Source of the DNA: a virus
Reading direction: 5' to 3' (one strand)
Virus record (IMG/VR): IMGVR_UViG_3300046505_000149
Coordinates: 1-28,086 of that record
Length of the DNA stretch: 28,086 nt
Position numbers and translations under genes: made by a program. Shown here in pieces: positions 12,324 through 20,440 of the stretch (position 1 is the first letter of the stretch; each line of letters starts with the position of its first letter). The notes under the pieces were generated by a model that was not told where the DNA came from, did not search any database, and saw only the letters and a program-made list of their open reading frames with translations.

Positions 12324-14180
12324 ATGAACACTTCCCGCCAACTCACCCTGCGCGAACGGAGCACGGCAATCTTTGCGGCGGCGCGCCAATTCGGCAAGGC
12401 GCTGGTCGGCCAGCCTGGGGCCGCGCTCTCCCGGCCGGTCATTGCCGACTATACGCCAATCCTCTGGGGCGGCCGGCGCATGACCCCCGACCAGGTCCGC
12501 TATGTCCTCCAGGCAGCGATCGGCGGCAACATTGAGGAGCAATGGGCGCTCTTCGACCTGATGGAGGACACCTGGCCGCGCCTCACGAAGAACTTGAACG
12601 AGGTGCGCCGCGCCTCCGCCCGCACGACCTACACCGTGCAACCCTACAGCGAGCGCGGCGAAAAACCGACGCCCGATGCGATCGATCGCGCCGACATGGT
12701 CGAGGACGCAATCAAGAATTGGCGCCCGAAGCCTGGCACGCTCGAACTCAGTTTCGAGGACGCCCTCTACAACGCCCTGGACGCTTTCGGCAAGGGTCTC
12801 TCCGTCCTCGAGGTCACCTGGCAGCGCAACGAGGAGGGCCTCCTGCCGCGCTGCGCGCATCTCCTGCACCCCTGCCGCTACGGATGGAACGCCGACGGCA
12901 ACGAGCTCGGCCTGGTGAACGCCGGCGAGGCACCCTGGCAGGAATTTCCTCCGGGGCAATTCTGGGTAGGCACCTGGCAGGCCCGCTCCGGTGCCCCCGG
13001 CCAGACCGCGCTCCTGCGCTGCCTGGCGCCCTACTGGGCCGGCATCACCTTCGGCTGGGAATGGCTCCTTTCTAACGCGCAGATCTTCGGGGTCCCGATT
13101 CGCTGGGGCACTTATGACTCCAGCCGCCCGGAGCTGCGCGACCAACTTGCCGCGATGCTCGAGAATCTCGGCCACGCCGGCTGGGCGGCGTTCCCGAGCG
13201 GCACGACCCTCGACCTCAAGGAGGCCGTCACCCGCGCCACCGACAACCCGCAGGTGATTGTCCAGAACATGGCCGACAAGGCCTGCGACCTGCTGATTCT
13301 GGGCCAGGAGGCCTCGAGCGAGAGCAAGACGGCCGGCCTGGGAAGCGGAGCGAGCGAACTGCATGGCGCCGTGCGCGACGATCGCCTGCAGGATGCCGCG
13401 CAATGGTGCGCCGACCTGCTCAACTACCAGCTCGTGCCGGCCGTTCTGCGGTGGAATTGGGGCGACGAGACCGATCCTCCGACAATCGTCCCCGACATCG
13501 CGAGCGAGCCCGATCCTAAATCCAAGGCCGACCGGGACCAGATCCTTTCCGGCCTGGCGCCTCTGCCCAAAAAGTGGTTTTACGATCGGCACGCGATTCC
13601 GATGCCGGAAGATGGCGAGGCCACCGTCGGCGGGCCAGCCGCGGCCCCGGCAAACGACCCCAATTTCCCGCCAAACGGCGGGCCTTCATCGGGCTCGGCT
13701 CCGGGGGGCGCGGGTAAAACCGCCCTCCCGGGGTCAGAGGCCTCAAATTCCCCCCAGGATCGTTTAGGGGGTACCAACACCGCGGGGAAGGGCCCGAGGG
13801 GCCATAGCGTCAATCCGCCGCGTTCCGCCGTACCTCCTAGCGACGCGTTAAAAGCCAAAAACGCGGCCGGGGTGATCGGGCCGCCGGCGCTGCCCGGCGA
13901 CTACCAAATGCCCGGGGCCACCCGGCAGATCCTGGAAATGGCCCTGGCGAAGGATTTCGCGCCTCTGCGCAAGGCGGCCGAGCCGCTCCTGGCGGCCATC
14001 GAGGCCGGCAACCTGGACGTCGTCGGCGAACTTGAGGCCTTCATTGCCCGCCTGGATTCCCTCGCCCCGCAGATGATCGGTGCCTCCGAGCTGGCCGACG
14101 CTCTCGAAGCCGGGCTCGCCCAGGCCGCGATCTCCGGGGCGGCCGCCAGCTACGCCAAGATTTCCCCCGCCAAACCATGA
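12324..14180 (+). CDS. portal protein, Mu gp29-like (DUF935)
   Basis: A 618-residue protein. Residues 1-430 follow the DUF935 portal pattern: YTPILWGGRRMTPDQVRYVL, FDLMEDTWPRLTKNLNEVRR, the central FEDALYNALDAFGKGLSVLE, FGWEWLLSNAQIFGVPIRWG and QNMADKACDLLILGQEASSE. These 12-subunit rings form the DNA entry pore of the head. A ~90-residue low-complexity linker (~440-530, Gly/Pro/Ser/Asn-rich) divides it from the family's C-terminal helical region (LEMALAKDFAPLRKAAEPLL). DUF935 proteins are usually shorter, about 500-530 residues, so the linker looks added. The gene overlaps the protease gene by four bases. Confidence 0.9.
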   Translation: MNTSRQLTLRERSTAIFAAARQFGKALVGQPGAALSRPVIADYTPILWGGRRMTPDQVRYVLQAAIGGNIEEQWALFDLMEDTWPRLTKNLNEVRRASARTTYTVQPYSERGEKPTPDAIDRADMVEDAIKNWRPKPGTLELSFEDALYNALDAFGKGLSVLEVTWQRNEEGLLPRCAHLLHPCRYGWNADGNELGLVNAGEAPWQEFPPGQFWVGTWQARSGAPGQTALLRCLAPYWAGITFGWEWLLSNAQIFGVPIRWGTYDSSRPELRDQLAAMLENLGHAGWAAFPSGTTLDLKEAVTRATDNPQVIVQNMADKACDLLILGQEASSESKTAGLGSGASELHGAVRDDRLQDAAQWCADLLNYQLVPAVLRWNWGDETDPPTIVPDIASEPDPKSKADRDQILSGLAPLPKKWFYDRHAIPMPEDGEATVGGPAAAPANDPNFPPNGGPSSGSAPGGAGKTALPGSEASNSPQDRLGGTNTAGKGPRGHSVNPPRSAVPPSDALKAKNAAGVIGPPALPGDYQMPGATRQILEMALAKDFAPLRKAAEPLLAAIEAGNLDVVGELEAFIARLDSLAPQMIGASELADALEAGLAQAAISGAAASYAKISPAKP

Positions 14181-16201
14181 GAAAACACCTCCTGATCCTC
14201 GCCTCCTCCTCCGACGACCTGGTCGCCCTGGCCGCTTCCCGGCCGGTGGCCGTTCCGGAAGCCGACAAACCGTTGCCCTCGGAAATCGTCTGGATGCCGA
14301 AGGGCGAGCATGATCTCAACGCCTACACCTCCGGCGGGAAGGCAGTCCAGGCCAGGGTGCTTTGCGACCAGGCGGGCGCGCAGGCGATCCAGGCATCGTT
14401 CGCCGAGATCATCGCGGCCGGTCGCCGGGTCTACCTCGACAAGGATCACCTGGATGGCGAAGCCACCGCCTGGGTGACCGGCTTCAGCTGGGATCCTGCG
14501 CAGGGGATCATGGCCAGGGTCGAATGGACCTCGCTCGGCGAGCAGCTGCTCCGCGGCAAGGTCTATTACTCATTCTCCCCGGTTTTCTTCACCAACAAGA
14601 AGACCAACCGCGTCTCGAAACTGCTCTTCGGCCATGCCGCCGGCAGCCTCGTCAACGCCCCAGCTTTCGGCGCCGCAATGCCGGCGCTTATCGCCGCCCG
14701 ATTGGCCGGCGCCGAATCAACCAATCCCGCGTCCGGCGGATCCCCGGATAACAACCAACAGAAACGCACCATGAAAGATCTGCTCATCAAGATCCTGGCC
14801 GCGCTGGCGGTATCCGTTCCCGCCGACGCGACCGAAGAACAGCTGGTGGTCCTCGCGACCGCCAACATCGACAAACTCCCCGCGGCCGGCGCCGAGGGCG
14901 AGGACCTCAAGGACCAGCTCGAGGAACTGCAGGCCCTCAAGGCCAAGGACTCCGAGCGGCGCAAGGCCGATGCCAAGACCGCCGTTGAAGCGGCCGTCGC
15001 TCGCGGGGCCCTGCCGCCCAAGGACGAGGCCATCCAGGCCAAGTGGCGCGGCATGATCGAGGCCGACCCGAAGCACGCCGAACTCCTGGCCGCGATCCCC
15101 GACAATCCGGCCCTCAAGCGGGTGACCGAGCCCGGATCGGTCATCCAGGCGAAGGACGGCGCAGTCGAGATCCTCCGCGCCTATGCGGCGAAGAAGGATT
15201 ACCTCGAGCGCTCGGCGATCTATGCCAAGGACATCTCGCCGCTCTTCAAGCCCGGCTTCAACCTGGGCCCGATCCTCGCGGTCAATTCGCTGGGCAGCCT
15301 CGCCGGCGATCTGGTCACCCAGCGCTCGCTCACGCTCCTCAAGCGCGAGTTCCCGGCGCTCTTCGCCATCTCGACCGATTTCTCGGACGTCGCGGCGAAG
15401 TTTGGGCAGCAGGTCATCGCCCACTTGGTCACGATCCCCACGGTTACCCCCTACAGCGCCGACACCGGCTACGCGGACAGCGGAGCCGCGGTGACCGACG
15501 TGCCGGTCGTCATCAACGCCCACAATGCCGTACAGATCGCCTTCGGAGTGAACGAACTGGCCGCGACGAACCGCGACCTCTTCGGCGAACAGGCTGAGGG
15601 CGCTCACAACGCGATCGGGGCCGACCTGGTCGACGCGCTCCTGGCCGTCATCACCGCCGGCAACTTCAGCGCCTCCACTCTCACGACCGTCGTGGCGCTG
15701 CAGGCCTTCGCCCGCAGTTCGCTGACCGGCATCGCGAAGAAACTCACGAACCGCAAGGTTCCGAAATCGGGCCGGTTCGTCATGCTCAACACCGATTATT
15801 ACGAGAAGATCGGGCAGGACACCTCGATCGTGTCGCTCGCCACGGTGCAGCAGGCGAACATCATCACCGAGGGCCAGCTGCCCCGCATCGCGAAATTCCA
15901 GCCTTTCGAGGTGCAGGAGTTCCCGACGACCGGCAACCTGGTCGGCTTTGCCGGCGCGGCCGACGCGCTCGCGCTGTCGACGCGCGTGCCCAACGACTAC
16001 ACCGCCGCCATGCCGGACGTCCCGAGCAACGGCGTCGTGCAGCTCGTCAAGAACCCGGACACCGGCATCACCGTGATGCTGGTCCGGTTCGTCGACCACC
16101 AGATGGGCAAGAGCTACTGGCGGATCGCCTACATGCGCGGCGCCGCCAAGGGCCAGGTGGCCAGCGGCGAACGCATCATCTCCGCCTCCCCGAGCTCCTG
16201 A
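14177..16201 (+). CDS. protease-scaffold-major capsid polyprotein (Mu gpI + Z + T type fusion)
   Basis: A 674-residue protein fusing products that are separate in Mu. Residues ~1-180 are a prohead protease: LDKDHLDGEATAWVTGFSWD with H91, VEWTSLGEQLLRGKVYYSFS and SPVFF with S134, the presumed His/Ser pair. Residues ~199-300 are a charged scaffold-like helix region (EGEDLKDQLEELQALKAKDS). Residues ~330-674 are an HK97-fold-type major head protein (FALFAISTDFS-like start, VNELAATNRDLFGEQAEGAH, GKSYWRIAYMRGAAKG). Protease and scaffold would be removed during head maturation. An in-frame ATG at 14771 (codon 199) could yield a shorter scaffold-capsid form. The start overlaps the portal stop (ATGA). 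Confidence 0.88.
   Translation: MRKHLLILASSSDDLVALAASRPVAVPEADKPLPSEIVWMPKGEHDLNAYTSGGKAVQARVLCDQAGAQAIQASFAEIIAAGRRVYLDKDHLDGEATAWVTGFSWDPAQGIMARVEWTSLGEQLLRGKVYYSFSPVFFTNKKTNRVSKLLFGHAAGSLVNAPAFGAAMPALIAARLAGAESTNPASGGSPDNNQQKRTMKDLLIKILAALAVSVPADATEEQLVVLATANIDKLPAAGAEGEDLKDQLEELQALKAKDSERRKADAKTAVEAAVARGALPPKDEAIQAKWRGMIEADPKHAELLAAIPDNPALKRVTEPGSVIQAKDGAVEILRAYAAKKDYLERSAIYAKDISPLFKPGFNLGPILAVNSLGSLAGDLVTQRSLTLLKREFPALFAISTDFSDVAAKFGQQVIAHLVTIPTVTPYSADTGYADSGAAVTDVPVVINAHNAVQIAFGVNELAATNRDLFGEQAEGAHNAIGADLVDALLAVITAGNFSASTLTTVVALQAFARSSLTGIAKKLTNRKVPKSGRFVMLNTDYYEKIGQDTSIVSLATVQQANIITEGQLPRIAKFQPFEVQEFPTTGNLVGFAGAADALALSTRVPNDYTAAMPDVPSNGVVQLVKNPDTGITVMLVRFVDHQMGKSYWRIAYMRGAAKGQVASGERIISASPSS
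14771..14773 (+). other. possible internal in-frame start for a scaffold-capsid product
   Basis: This ATG is codon 199 of the polyprotein and starts MKDLLIKILAALAVSVP, just after the protease and a Ser/Asn/Gln-rich joint (SGGSPDNNQQKRT). Its context CGCACC-ATG is the same as before many gene starts in this window. In Mu and other phages a scaffold protein is made from an internal start inside the protease gene, so the position is suggestive. Confidence 0.45.
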
Positions 16202-16225
16202 GCGAGCCCGAAGCGGATTCTCCTC

Positions 16226-16252
16226 GAGGCGCCCGGCCCCTGCGGGCGCCTC
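16226..16252 (+). terminator. 10-bp GC-rich hairpin after the capsid gene
   Basis: GAGGCGCCCG at 16226-16235 pairs perfectly with CGGGCGCCTC at 16243-16252 across a seven-base loop. It sits 24 bases after the capsid stop and 29 before the glycosyltransferase start, in the largest untranslated gap of the window. No T-run follows, so it may be a weak or factor-dependent terminator, or an mRNA-stabilising 3' structure that raises capsid yield over the genes downstream. Confidence 0.6.
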
Positions 16253-16281
16253 CATGCAGAACCTGCCAGCAATTTCCATCG

Positions 16282-17529
16282 GTGAACTCCTACTCGGTCA
16301 TCATCCCATCAGCCAAAGCCGACAACGTCGGCCGGTGCATCGCGGCCATCCGCGAGCATCAGCCAGACGTGCACATTATCGTCGTCGCCGACGGAATCCC
16401 CGCGGCCGAGCGGGCGCCGATCGAGGGAGTGCTCTGGGTCGAGGGCGTGCAGCCGTTCTGCTTCGCGCGCAACGTCAATCTGGGGATCGCGGCCGCCGGC
16501 CAGGATGACGTGATCCTCTGCAACGACGACGCGATCCTGGCCACTGCCGGGGGCTTCAATCTTCTCCGGGAGGCAAGCAGCCACTTCGCCGTGGTGAGCG
16601 CCACGATCCGCGGGTGCTGCTGCAATAGTCGCCAGCAGCTGACGACGGAGGATAACCACGCCGAGCCGACCATGCTCGCCTTCGTCTGCGCCTATATCCC
16701 GCGATCGACGATCGAGGCGATCGGACTCCTCGATGAGCGCTACGAGAATGGCAATTGGGATGACAACGATTACTGCCGCCGCGTGACCGAAGCGGGGCTC
16801 TCGCTGGGCATCTGCGGAGCCTGCGCGATGATCCATGAGGGCACGCATACCACGTTCGCCAAGCTCCCAAACTACCGGCAGATCCTCGATGACAACCAGC
16901 GGCGCTATGAGGAGAAATACAAGCTGACGCGCACGCTCCTTTCGATCTGCGTCTGCTCGATCTTCACGCGCAAAGCCTTCCTCGATCGCCTGCTGGCCGT
17001 TCTCTCTCCCCAGCTCTCCCAGCGCGTGGAACTGCTGATCGCGATCGATGCCGGCCAAGTCCCGATCGGGCAAAAGCGCCAGCGGCTCCTCGACCAGGCG
17101 CGCGGGGATTTTGTCGTCTTCATCGACGACGACGATCTGGTCTCGCCCGACTACGTGCGCCTGATCCTCCGGGCGATCTACGGCAATCCATCGGCCGACG
17201 CCATCACCTACCTTTCGAAGAGGTACCAGGACGGGGTCTATGAGGCCGATTGTGTCTACTCCCTGCGCAATCCGAGCAACGAGGGATTTGTCACGATCGA
17301 TGGCTTCAAGACCTACACCCGGTGGCCCTATCACGTGACGCCGATCCGCCGGGAGATCGCGATCGAGGTGGGCTTCCGGAAGTTGAATTTCCTCGAGGAC
17401 ACCGATTTTGCGACGCGGCTGCGGCCGCTCCTGCACACGGAGGCGTTCATCAACGAGTTTCTCTATTTCTATTGGTGGCGGACCGCCCGCACCGGCGAGC
17501 AGACCAACCGCACGCTCCAGAAAGTCTGA
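16282..17529 (+). CDS. glycosyltransferase with two GT2-like domains
   Basis: A 415-residue protein from GTG 16282. Domain 1 (~1-210) begins SYSVIIPSAKADNVGRCI and carries the DXD-type CNDDA (D82, D83) and NGNWDDNDYCRRV, as in GT-A rhamnosyltransferase-like enzymes. Domain 2 (~215-410) has a second nucleotide-sugar site FIDDDDLVSPDY (D282-D285) and LEDTDFATRL. GT2 enzymes transfer a sugar from a nucleotide donor; the acceptor is not evident. No membrane span, so it is cytoplasmic. Lying between capsid and connector genes, with its own start and a hairpin before it, it looks like a cargo gene that might modify phage proteins, phage DNA or a host glycan. Confidence 0.8.
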   Translation: MNSYSVIIPSAKADNVGRCIAAIREHQPDVHIIVVADGIPAAERAPIEGVLWVEGVQPFCFARNVNLGIAAAGQDDVILCNDDAILATAGGFNLLREASSHFAVVSATIRGCCCNSRQQLTTEDNHAEPTMLAFVCAYIPRSTIEAIGLLDERYENGNWDDNDYCRRVTEAGLSLGICGACAMIHEGTHTTFAKLPNYRQILDDNQRRYEEKYKLTRTLLSICVCSIFTRKAFLDRLLAVLSPQLSQRVELLIAIDAGQVPIGQKRQRLLDQARGDFVVFIDDDDLVSPDYVRLILRAIYGNPSADAITYLSKRYQDGVYEADCVYSLRNPSNEGFVTIDGFKTYTRWPYHVTPIRREIAIEVGFRKLNFLEDTDFATRLRPLLHTEAFINEFLYFYWWRTARTGEQTNRTLQKV

Positions 17530-17531
17530 CC

Positions 17532-17963
17532 ATGTCCTGGATCCTCCTCACTGAAGCCCATCTCCTGAGCGCCCTGGCGGCGATCGAGCTTTCCTCCCTG
17601 CGCACGCTGCAGCTTGCCGAGGACCAGGAGGATCCTTTGCCCGAGGTCCTCTCTCGTGCGACCGGGGAGGTCCAGGGCTATGTCGGCACGCGCTACCAGG
17701 TGGGCCAGCCAGGAACCGTGCCAGAGCAGCTGCTCAACTCGGCGATCGCGATCGCGCGCTGGCGCCTGATCGGCCGGCTGCCGGCCAAGGCGCTGGCCAC
17801 TGAGAACCGCCGGCAGGAATATGAGGACGCCATGGCGCAACTGCGCGACGTGGCCGCGGGCAAGTTCGCCCTGGACGTGGCTGCCGAACCCGCCGCCGAA
17901 CAACCCCGGCCGATTGCCACCGGCCGCTGGGGCAGTTCCACCAGCATTTTCTCCGGGTCATGA
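17532..17963 (+). CDS. Mu gp36-like head-tail connector protein (DUF1320)
   Basis: A 143-residue protein from ATG 17532 (context TCTGACC-ATG). The helical pattern fits DUF1320/gp36: a start with TEAHLLSALAAIEL, then VLSRATGEVQGYVGTRYQVG, VPEQLLNSAIAIARWRLIGR and QEYEDAMAQLRDVAAGKFAL. The conserved features are the AxxEVxxYL-like helix, here ATGEVQGYVGTRY, and the later IARWRL. The tail after ~125 is disordered (Pro/Ser/Gly). The family joins the portal to the tail. It ends in an ATGA overlap with the small membrane protein. Confidence 0.75.
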   Translation: MSWILLTEAHLLSALAAIELSSLRTLQLAEDQEDPLPEVLSRATGEVQGYVGTRYQVGQPGTVPEQLLNSAIAIARWRLIGRLPAKALATENRRQEYEDAMAQLRDVAAGKFALDVAAEPAAEQPRPIATGRWGSSTSIFSGS

Positions 17964-18064
17964 ACAATCCCTCCTACAAATTTCTGGTCGCGGTGCTTCT
18001 CTATGGCTTCGGCGCCATCGTGATCATCGGCCTCGCGGCCATCGCATGGGGTTTCTGGTCATGA
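17960..18064 (+). CDS. 34-residue single-span membrane protein
   Basis: This tiny gene lies exactly between two ATGA overlaps (start 17960, stop 18062-18064). Residues 7-32 are one hydrophobic helix (YKFLVAVLLYGFGAIVIIGL and onward) ending in WGFWS. Perfect coupling to both neighbours argues that it is real. A membrane protein among connector genes is unusual; it may be a small lysis or exclusion factor. Confidence 0.55.
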   Translation: MNNPSYKFLVAVLLYGFGAIVIIGLAAIAWGFWS

Positions 18065-18510
18065 ATCTCTCCAGCCTACAATCGCGCCTGGCCATTCTGG
18101 TCCAAACCGCCGAGACCCTCGCCGGCCGGCCGGTCATCATTGAGGACAAGGGGAACCTGGTGAGCGAACTCGAGACCGCGCTTTCGACGCAGTCCCTCGC
18201 GGTTGTCGTGGCGCCGGCCGGCGGCGAAACCAAGGCGGGGTCGCTCCGCGGCCGCTCGGCCTGGGACACGACCCTCGAGGTGGTCATCCATCGCGGGCAA
18301 CTCGATACCGACCCGATTCCTTCGACGGTGGCTGTCCTGGACGAACTCGTTCCCCTGATCCACGGCGCCCCGATCGATCCCAACAATCCCGCCCTGGGCG
18401 AGTTTGCCTGCCGCCGGCACGAGCTGCGCGAGGGCGGAGACGGCAGCTACTGCCGCGTCCTCACTGTCCTGGTCACCCATCCCTGGTCTCAACCCTCCTC
18501 CACATCATGA
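18061..18510 (+). CDS. Mu gp37-like / tail terminator-type protein
   Basis: A 149-residue protein starting in an ATGA overlap. It begins with a helix (LQSRLAILVQTAETLAGRPV), then alternating strands (LAVVVAPAGGETK, TTLEVVIHRGQL) and a helix TVAVLDELVPLIHG, and closes with the strand CRVLTVLVTHPW. This helix plus mixed sheet layout, ending in a long strand, is that of tail terminator and gp37/DUF1834-like proteins, which cap the tail and join it to the head. Position after gp36 agrees with Mu order. Confidence 0.6.
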   Translation: MNLSSLQSRLAILVQTAETLAGRPVIIEDKGNLVSELETALSTQSLAVVVAPAGGETKAGSLRGRSAWDTTLEVVIHRGQLDTDPIPSTVAVLDELVPLIHGAPIDPNNPALGEFACRRHELREGGDGSYCRVLTVLVTHPWSQPSSTS

Positions 18511-18824
18511 GTCGCGAAATTATTCCCATCCAATTCGACCGCCTAGCCACCGCCGGGGAAGTCGGCCACGCCGTCCCGCTCACCTCCGAAGACTGTTTCC
18601 TCACGAGCGGCATGATCCTCTTCCGGGCTGCCAACGTCGGCGCTGTCACCATCGGCGCCAAGAACACCGGTGGCGTCGCCGAACCGCGGGAGGAAATCCG
18701 CGGCCTCATCCTGGACCCCGCCGCGGGTCGCGAGGGCGGCTCCCTCTACAATCTGAAGAACTACTACATGACCGCCGCCACCGAGGGCGATGGCGTGCTC
18801 ATCATCGGTCACCAGGAGAGCTAG
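18507..18824 (+). CDS. small beta-rich structural or decoration-like protein
   Basis: A 105-residue protein starting in an ATGA overlap. Nearly all of it is alternating strand and turn: MILFRAANVGAVTIGAKNTG, then a loop, then IRGLILDPAAGREGG, LYNLKNYYMTAATEGDGVLI. This pattern, with V-T-I-G, a Leu-x-Pro-Gly-like turn and ‘Asn-Leu…Tyr…Ala…Gly-Asp’ near the end, is frequent in small virion surface proteins of phages. Likely a capsid or tail surface protein; exact site unknown. Confidence 0.5.
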   Translation: MSREIIPIQFDRLATAGEVGHAVPLTSEDCFLTSGMILFRAANVGAVTIGAKNTGGVAEPREEIRGLILDPAAGREGGSLYNLKNYYMTAATEGDGVLIIGHQES

Positions 18825-18862
18825 GCCCGGCCTCTTTACCGCAAAATTTTCCCCGCCCCACC

Positions 18863-20437
18863 ATGAAAATGCTCCGATGCAGTTTAGTCCTATGTCTCGC
18901 GCTCCTTCCTCCGCTGCTGAAAGCGTCGCTGCCTGGTCCCCAGGAGGCGACGACTTCCGACTACACGGCGGGAATCAAGTACGCCGGGCACTCGCAATAC
19001 ATGTCGCTCTATGGCTGGCTTTCGGGCTGGTACGGATCTGGCGGAACTGGTGCGGCCTGGTATTCAGCTTCGGGAACACCGAGCGACAGCGCTGGCGCGA
19101 ATGGCGACTACTATTTCCGCACGTCGACCGGCGACGTCTACAAGAAGCTGGCCAACACCTGGGGAACCCCGATCGCGAATCTAAAGGGCCCCACCGGCAG
19201 CACCGGAAGCACGGGGGCGGCCGGCAGTAACGGAACCAACGGCACAAACGGAGCGACCTGGACCTCCGGCAGCGGCGTGCCCAGCGACGGCAGCGGCGCC
19301 AACGGCGACCACTATTTCCGGACCTCGAACGGTGCTGTTTACCTGAAATCCGGGGGCACCTGGGGAGCGGCGATCGCCAATCTCACCGGCCCCACGGGCA
19401 GCACCGGAAGCACGGGGGCGACCGGCGCGGCCGGAAGCAATGGCACCAACGGTACCAATGGGTCGACCTGGACCTCTGGCAGCGGCGTGCCGAGCGATGG
19501 CTCCGGCGCCAATGGCGACTTCTATTTCCGCACGACCGGCGATGTCTACAAGAAATCTGCTGGCACCTGGGGCTCGCCGATCCTGACCATGCTGTCCGGC
19601 ACGAACCAGGAGATCTTCGACAGCCTCACAGTCCACGGCGCCAATGTCGCCTCCGCCACCACGGTGAACCTCGACACGGCGACCGGCTCCTACGTGCATA
19701 TCACCGGCACGACGACCATCACCGGAATAACGCTCACCGATGGCCGGGTGCGCTATATTGTGTTCGATGGGGTGCTCACGTTCACCCACGGACAATCGCT
19801 GATCCTTCCCGCCGGCGGCAGCAACATCACGACGGCAGCCGGCGATCGCGCAGTTCTCCGTGGCGAGGCCGCGGGCGTCGTGCGCTGCGTCAGTTACCAG
19901 AGAGCGGATGGGACGGCCTTGGTTGCCCCGACGAACATCAGCGGGAATGCCGCGGGTCTCACACCTTCCACCAGTAATTCTGTGAACGTCGGCACCATCG
20001 AGCTCGGGCACGCAAGCGACACGACGATCGCGCGCTCCTCGGCGGGAGTGATTTCTATCGAGGGCGTGACAGTGGACACGATTTCGGGCGGAAACACACT
20101 GACGAACAAGCGTATTACGGGGCGGGTCGGCTCAACGACCTCGAGCGCGACGCCGACGATCAACACAGACAACGTTGACGTCTACAAGCTGACCGCGCAG
20201 GCGGCGGACATCACGTCGATGACCACCAACCTGAGTGGCACTCCGGTCGACGGGGATCAACTGGAGATTCGCATCACCGGCACCGCAGCGCGGGCGATCA
20301 CCTGGGGCACAAGTTTCGTCGCCGGCCCGGTGGCGTTGCCCACCACGACAGTCACGACCAAGACCCTTCGTGTCTTCTTTGAGTTCGATAGCGTGGTGAC
20401 CCATTGGGTTCTTCTCTACAGCGGCAGCGATTCCTGA
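18863..20437 (+). CDS. collagen-like tail-fibre protein with a signal peptide
   Basis: A 524-residue protein from ATG 18863 (CCCCACC-ATG). Residues 1-22 look like a signal peptide (MKMLRCSLVLCLALLPPLLK), unexpected for a fibre. Two and a half modules follow, starting at residues 66, 133 and 203: a W-x-S-x-SG-x-PSD / GANGDxYFRT / VYKK / GTWG box, then a collagen-like Gly-X-Y run (GPTGSTGSTGAAGSNGTNG). The last ~320 residues match modules common in phage fibres: GTIELGHASDTTIARSSAGV, TLTNKRITGRV, TPTINTDNVDVYKLTAQAAD and a final beta sheet. Fibres bind host surface receptors. The signal implies either export or a retained N-terminal anchor. Confidence 0.8.
   Translation: MKMLRCSLVLCLALLPPLLKASLPGPQEATTSDYTAGIKYAGHSQYMSLYGWLSGWYGSGGTGAAWYSASGTPSDSAGANGDYYFRTSTGDVYKKLANTWGTPIANLKGPTGSTGSTGAAGSNGTNGTNGATWTSGSGVPSDGSGANGDHYFRTSNGAVYLKSGGTWGAAIANLTGPTGSTGSTGATGAAGSNGTNGTNGSTWTSGSGVPSDGSGANGDFYFRTTGDVYKKSAGTWGSPILTMLSGTNQEIFDSLTVHGANVASATTVNLDTATGSYVHITGTTTITGITLTDGRVRYIVFDGVLTFTHGQSLILPAGGSNITTAAGDRAVLRGEAAGVVRCVSYQRADGTALVAPTNISGNAAGLTPSTSNSVNVGTIELGHASDTTIARSSAGVISIEGVTVDTISGGNTLTNKRITGRVGSTTSSATPTINTDNVDVYKLTAQAADITSMTTNLSGTPVDGDQLEIRITGTAARAITWGTSFVAGPVALPTTTVTTKTLRVFFEFDSVVTHWVLLYSGSDS
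19058..19588 (+). repeat. two and a half copies of a ~200-bp fibre module
   Basis: Copy 1 is 19058-19258, copy 2 is 19259-19468 and copy 3, cut before its collagen-like part, is 19469 to about 19588. Each encodes a Trp-started box with PSD, GANGD, YFRT and GTWG, then Gly-X-Y triplets. DNA copies are near-identical in places (for example around CAGCACCGGAAGCACGGGGG), which points to recent duplication or conversion. Confidence 0.85.
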
Positions 20438-20440
20438 GTC

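Noticed and set aside
11685-13592. 635-codon minus-strand open frame opposite terminase and portal
   Set aside because: Long antisense frames are expected in GC-rich genes. The plus strand carries recognisable TerL and portal motifs over the whole span.
14717-16279. 520-codon minus-strand open frame opposite the capsid gene
   Set aside because: It mirrors the capsid codon pattern, is rich in Arg/Gly/Asp without any domain, and has no minus-strand neighbours.
16202-16281. Small coding region or attachment site in the gap after the capsid gene
   Set aside because: Apart from the hairpin I see no conserved start, repeat pair or integrase. An attachment site is also not expected in a transposable phage.
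18404-18862. Extension of the fibre gene upstream to ATG 18404
   Set aside because: The added residues are Arg/His/Pro-rich shadow of two real genes. Met at 18863 begins a signal-type sequence in the usual CACC-ATG context.
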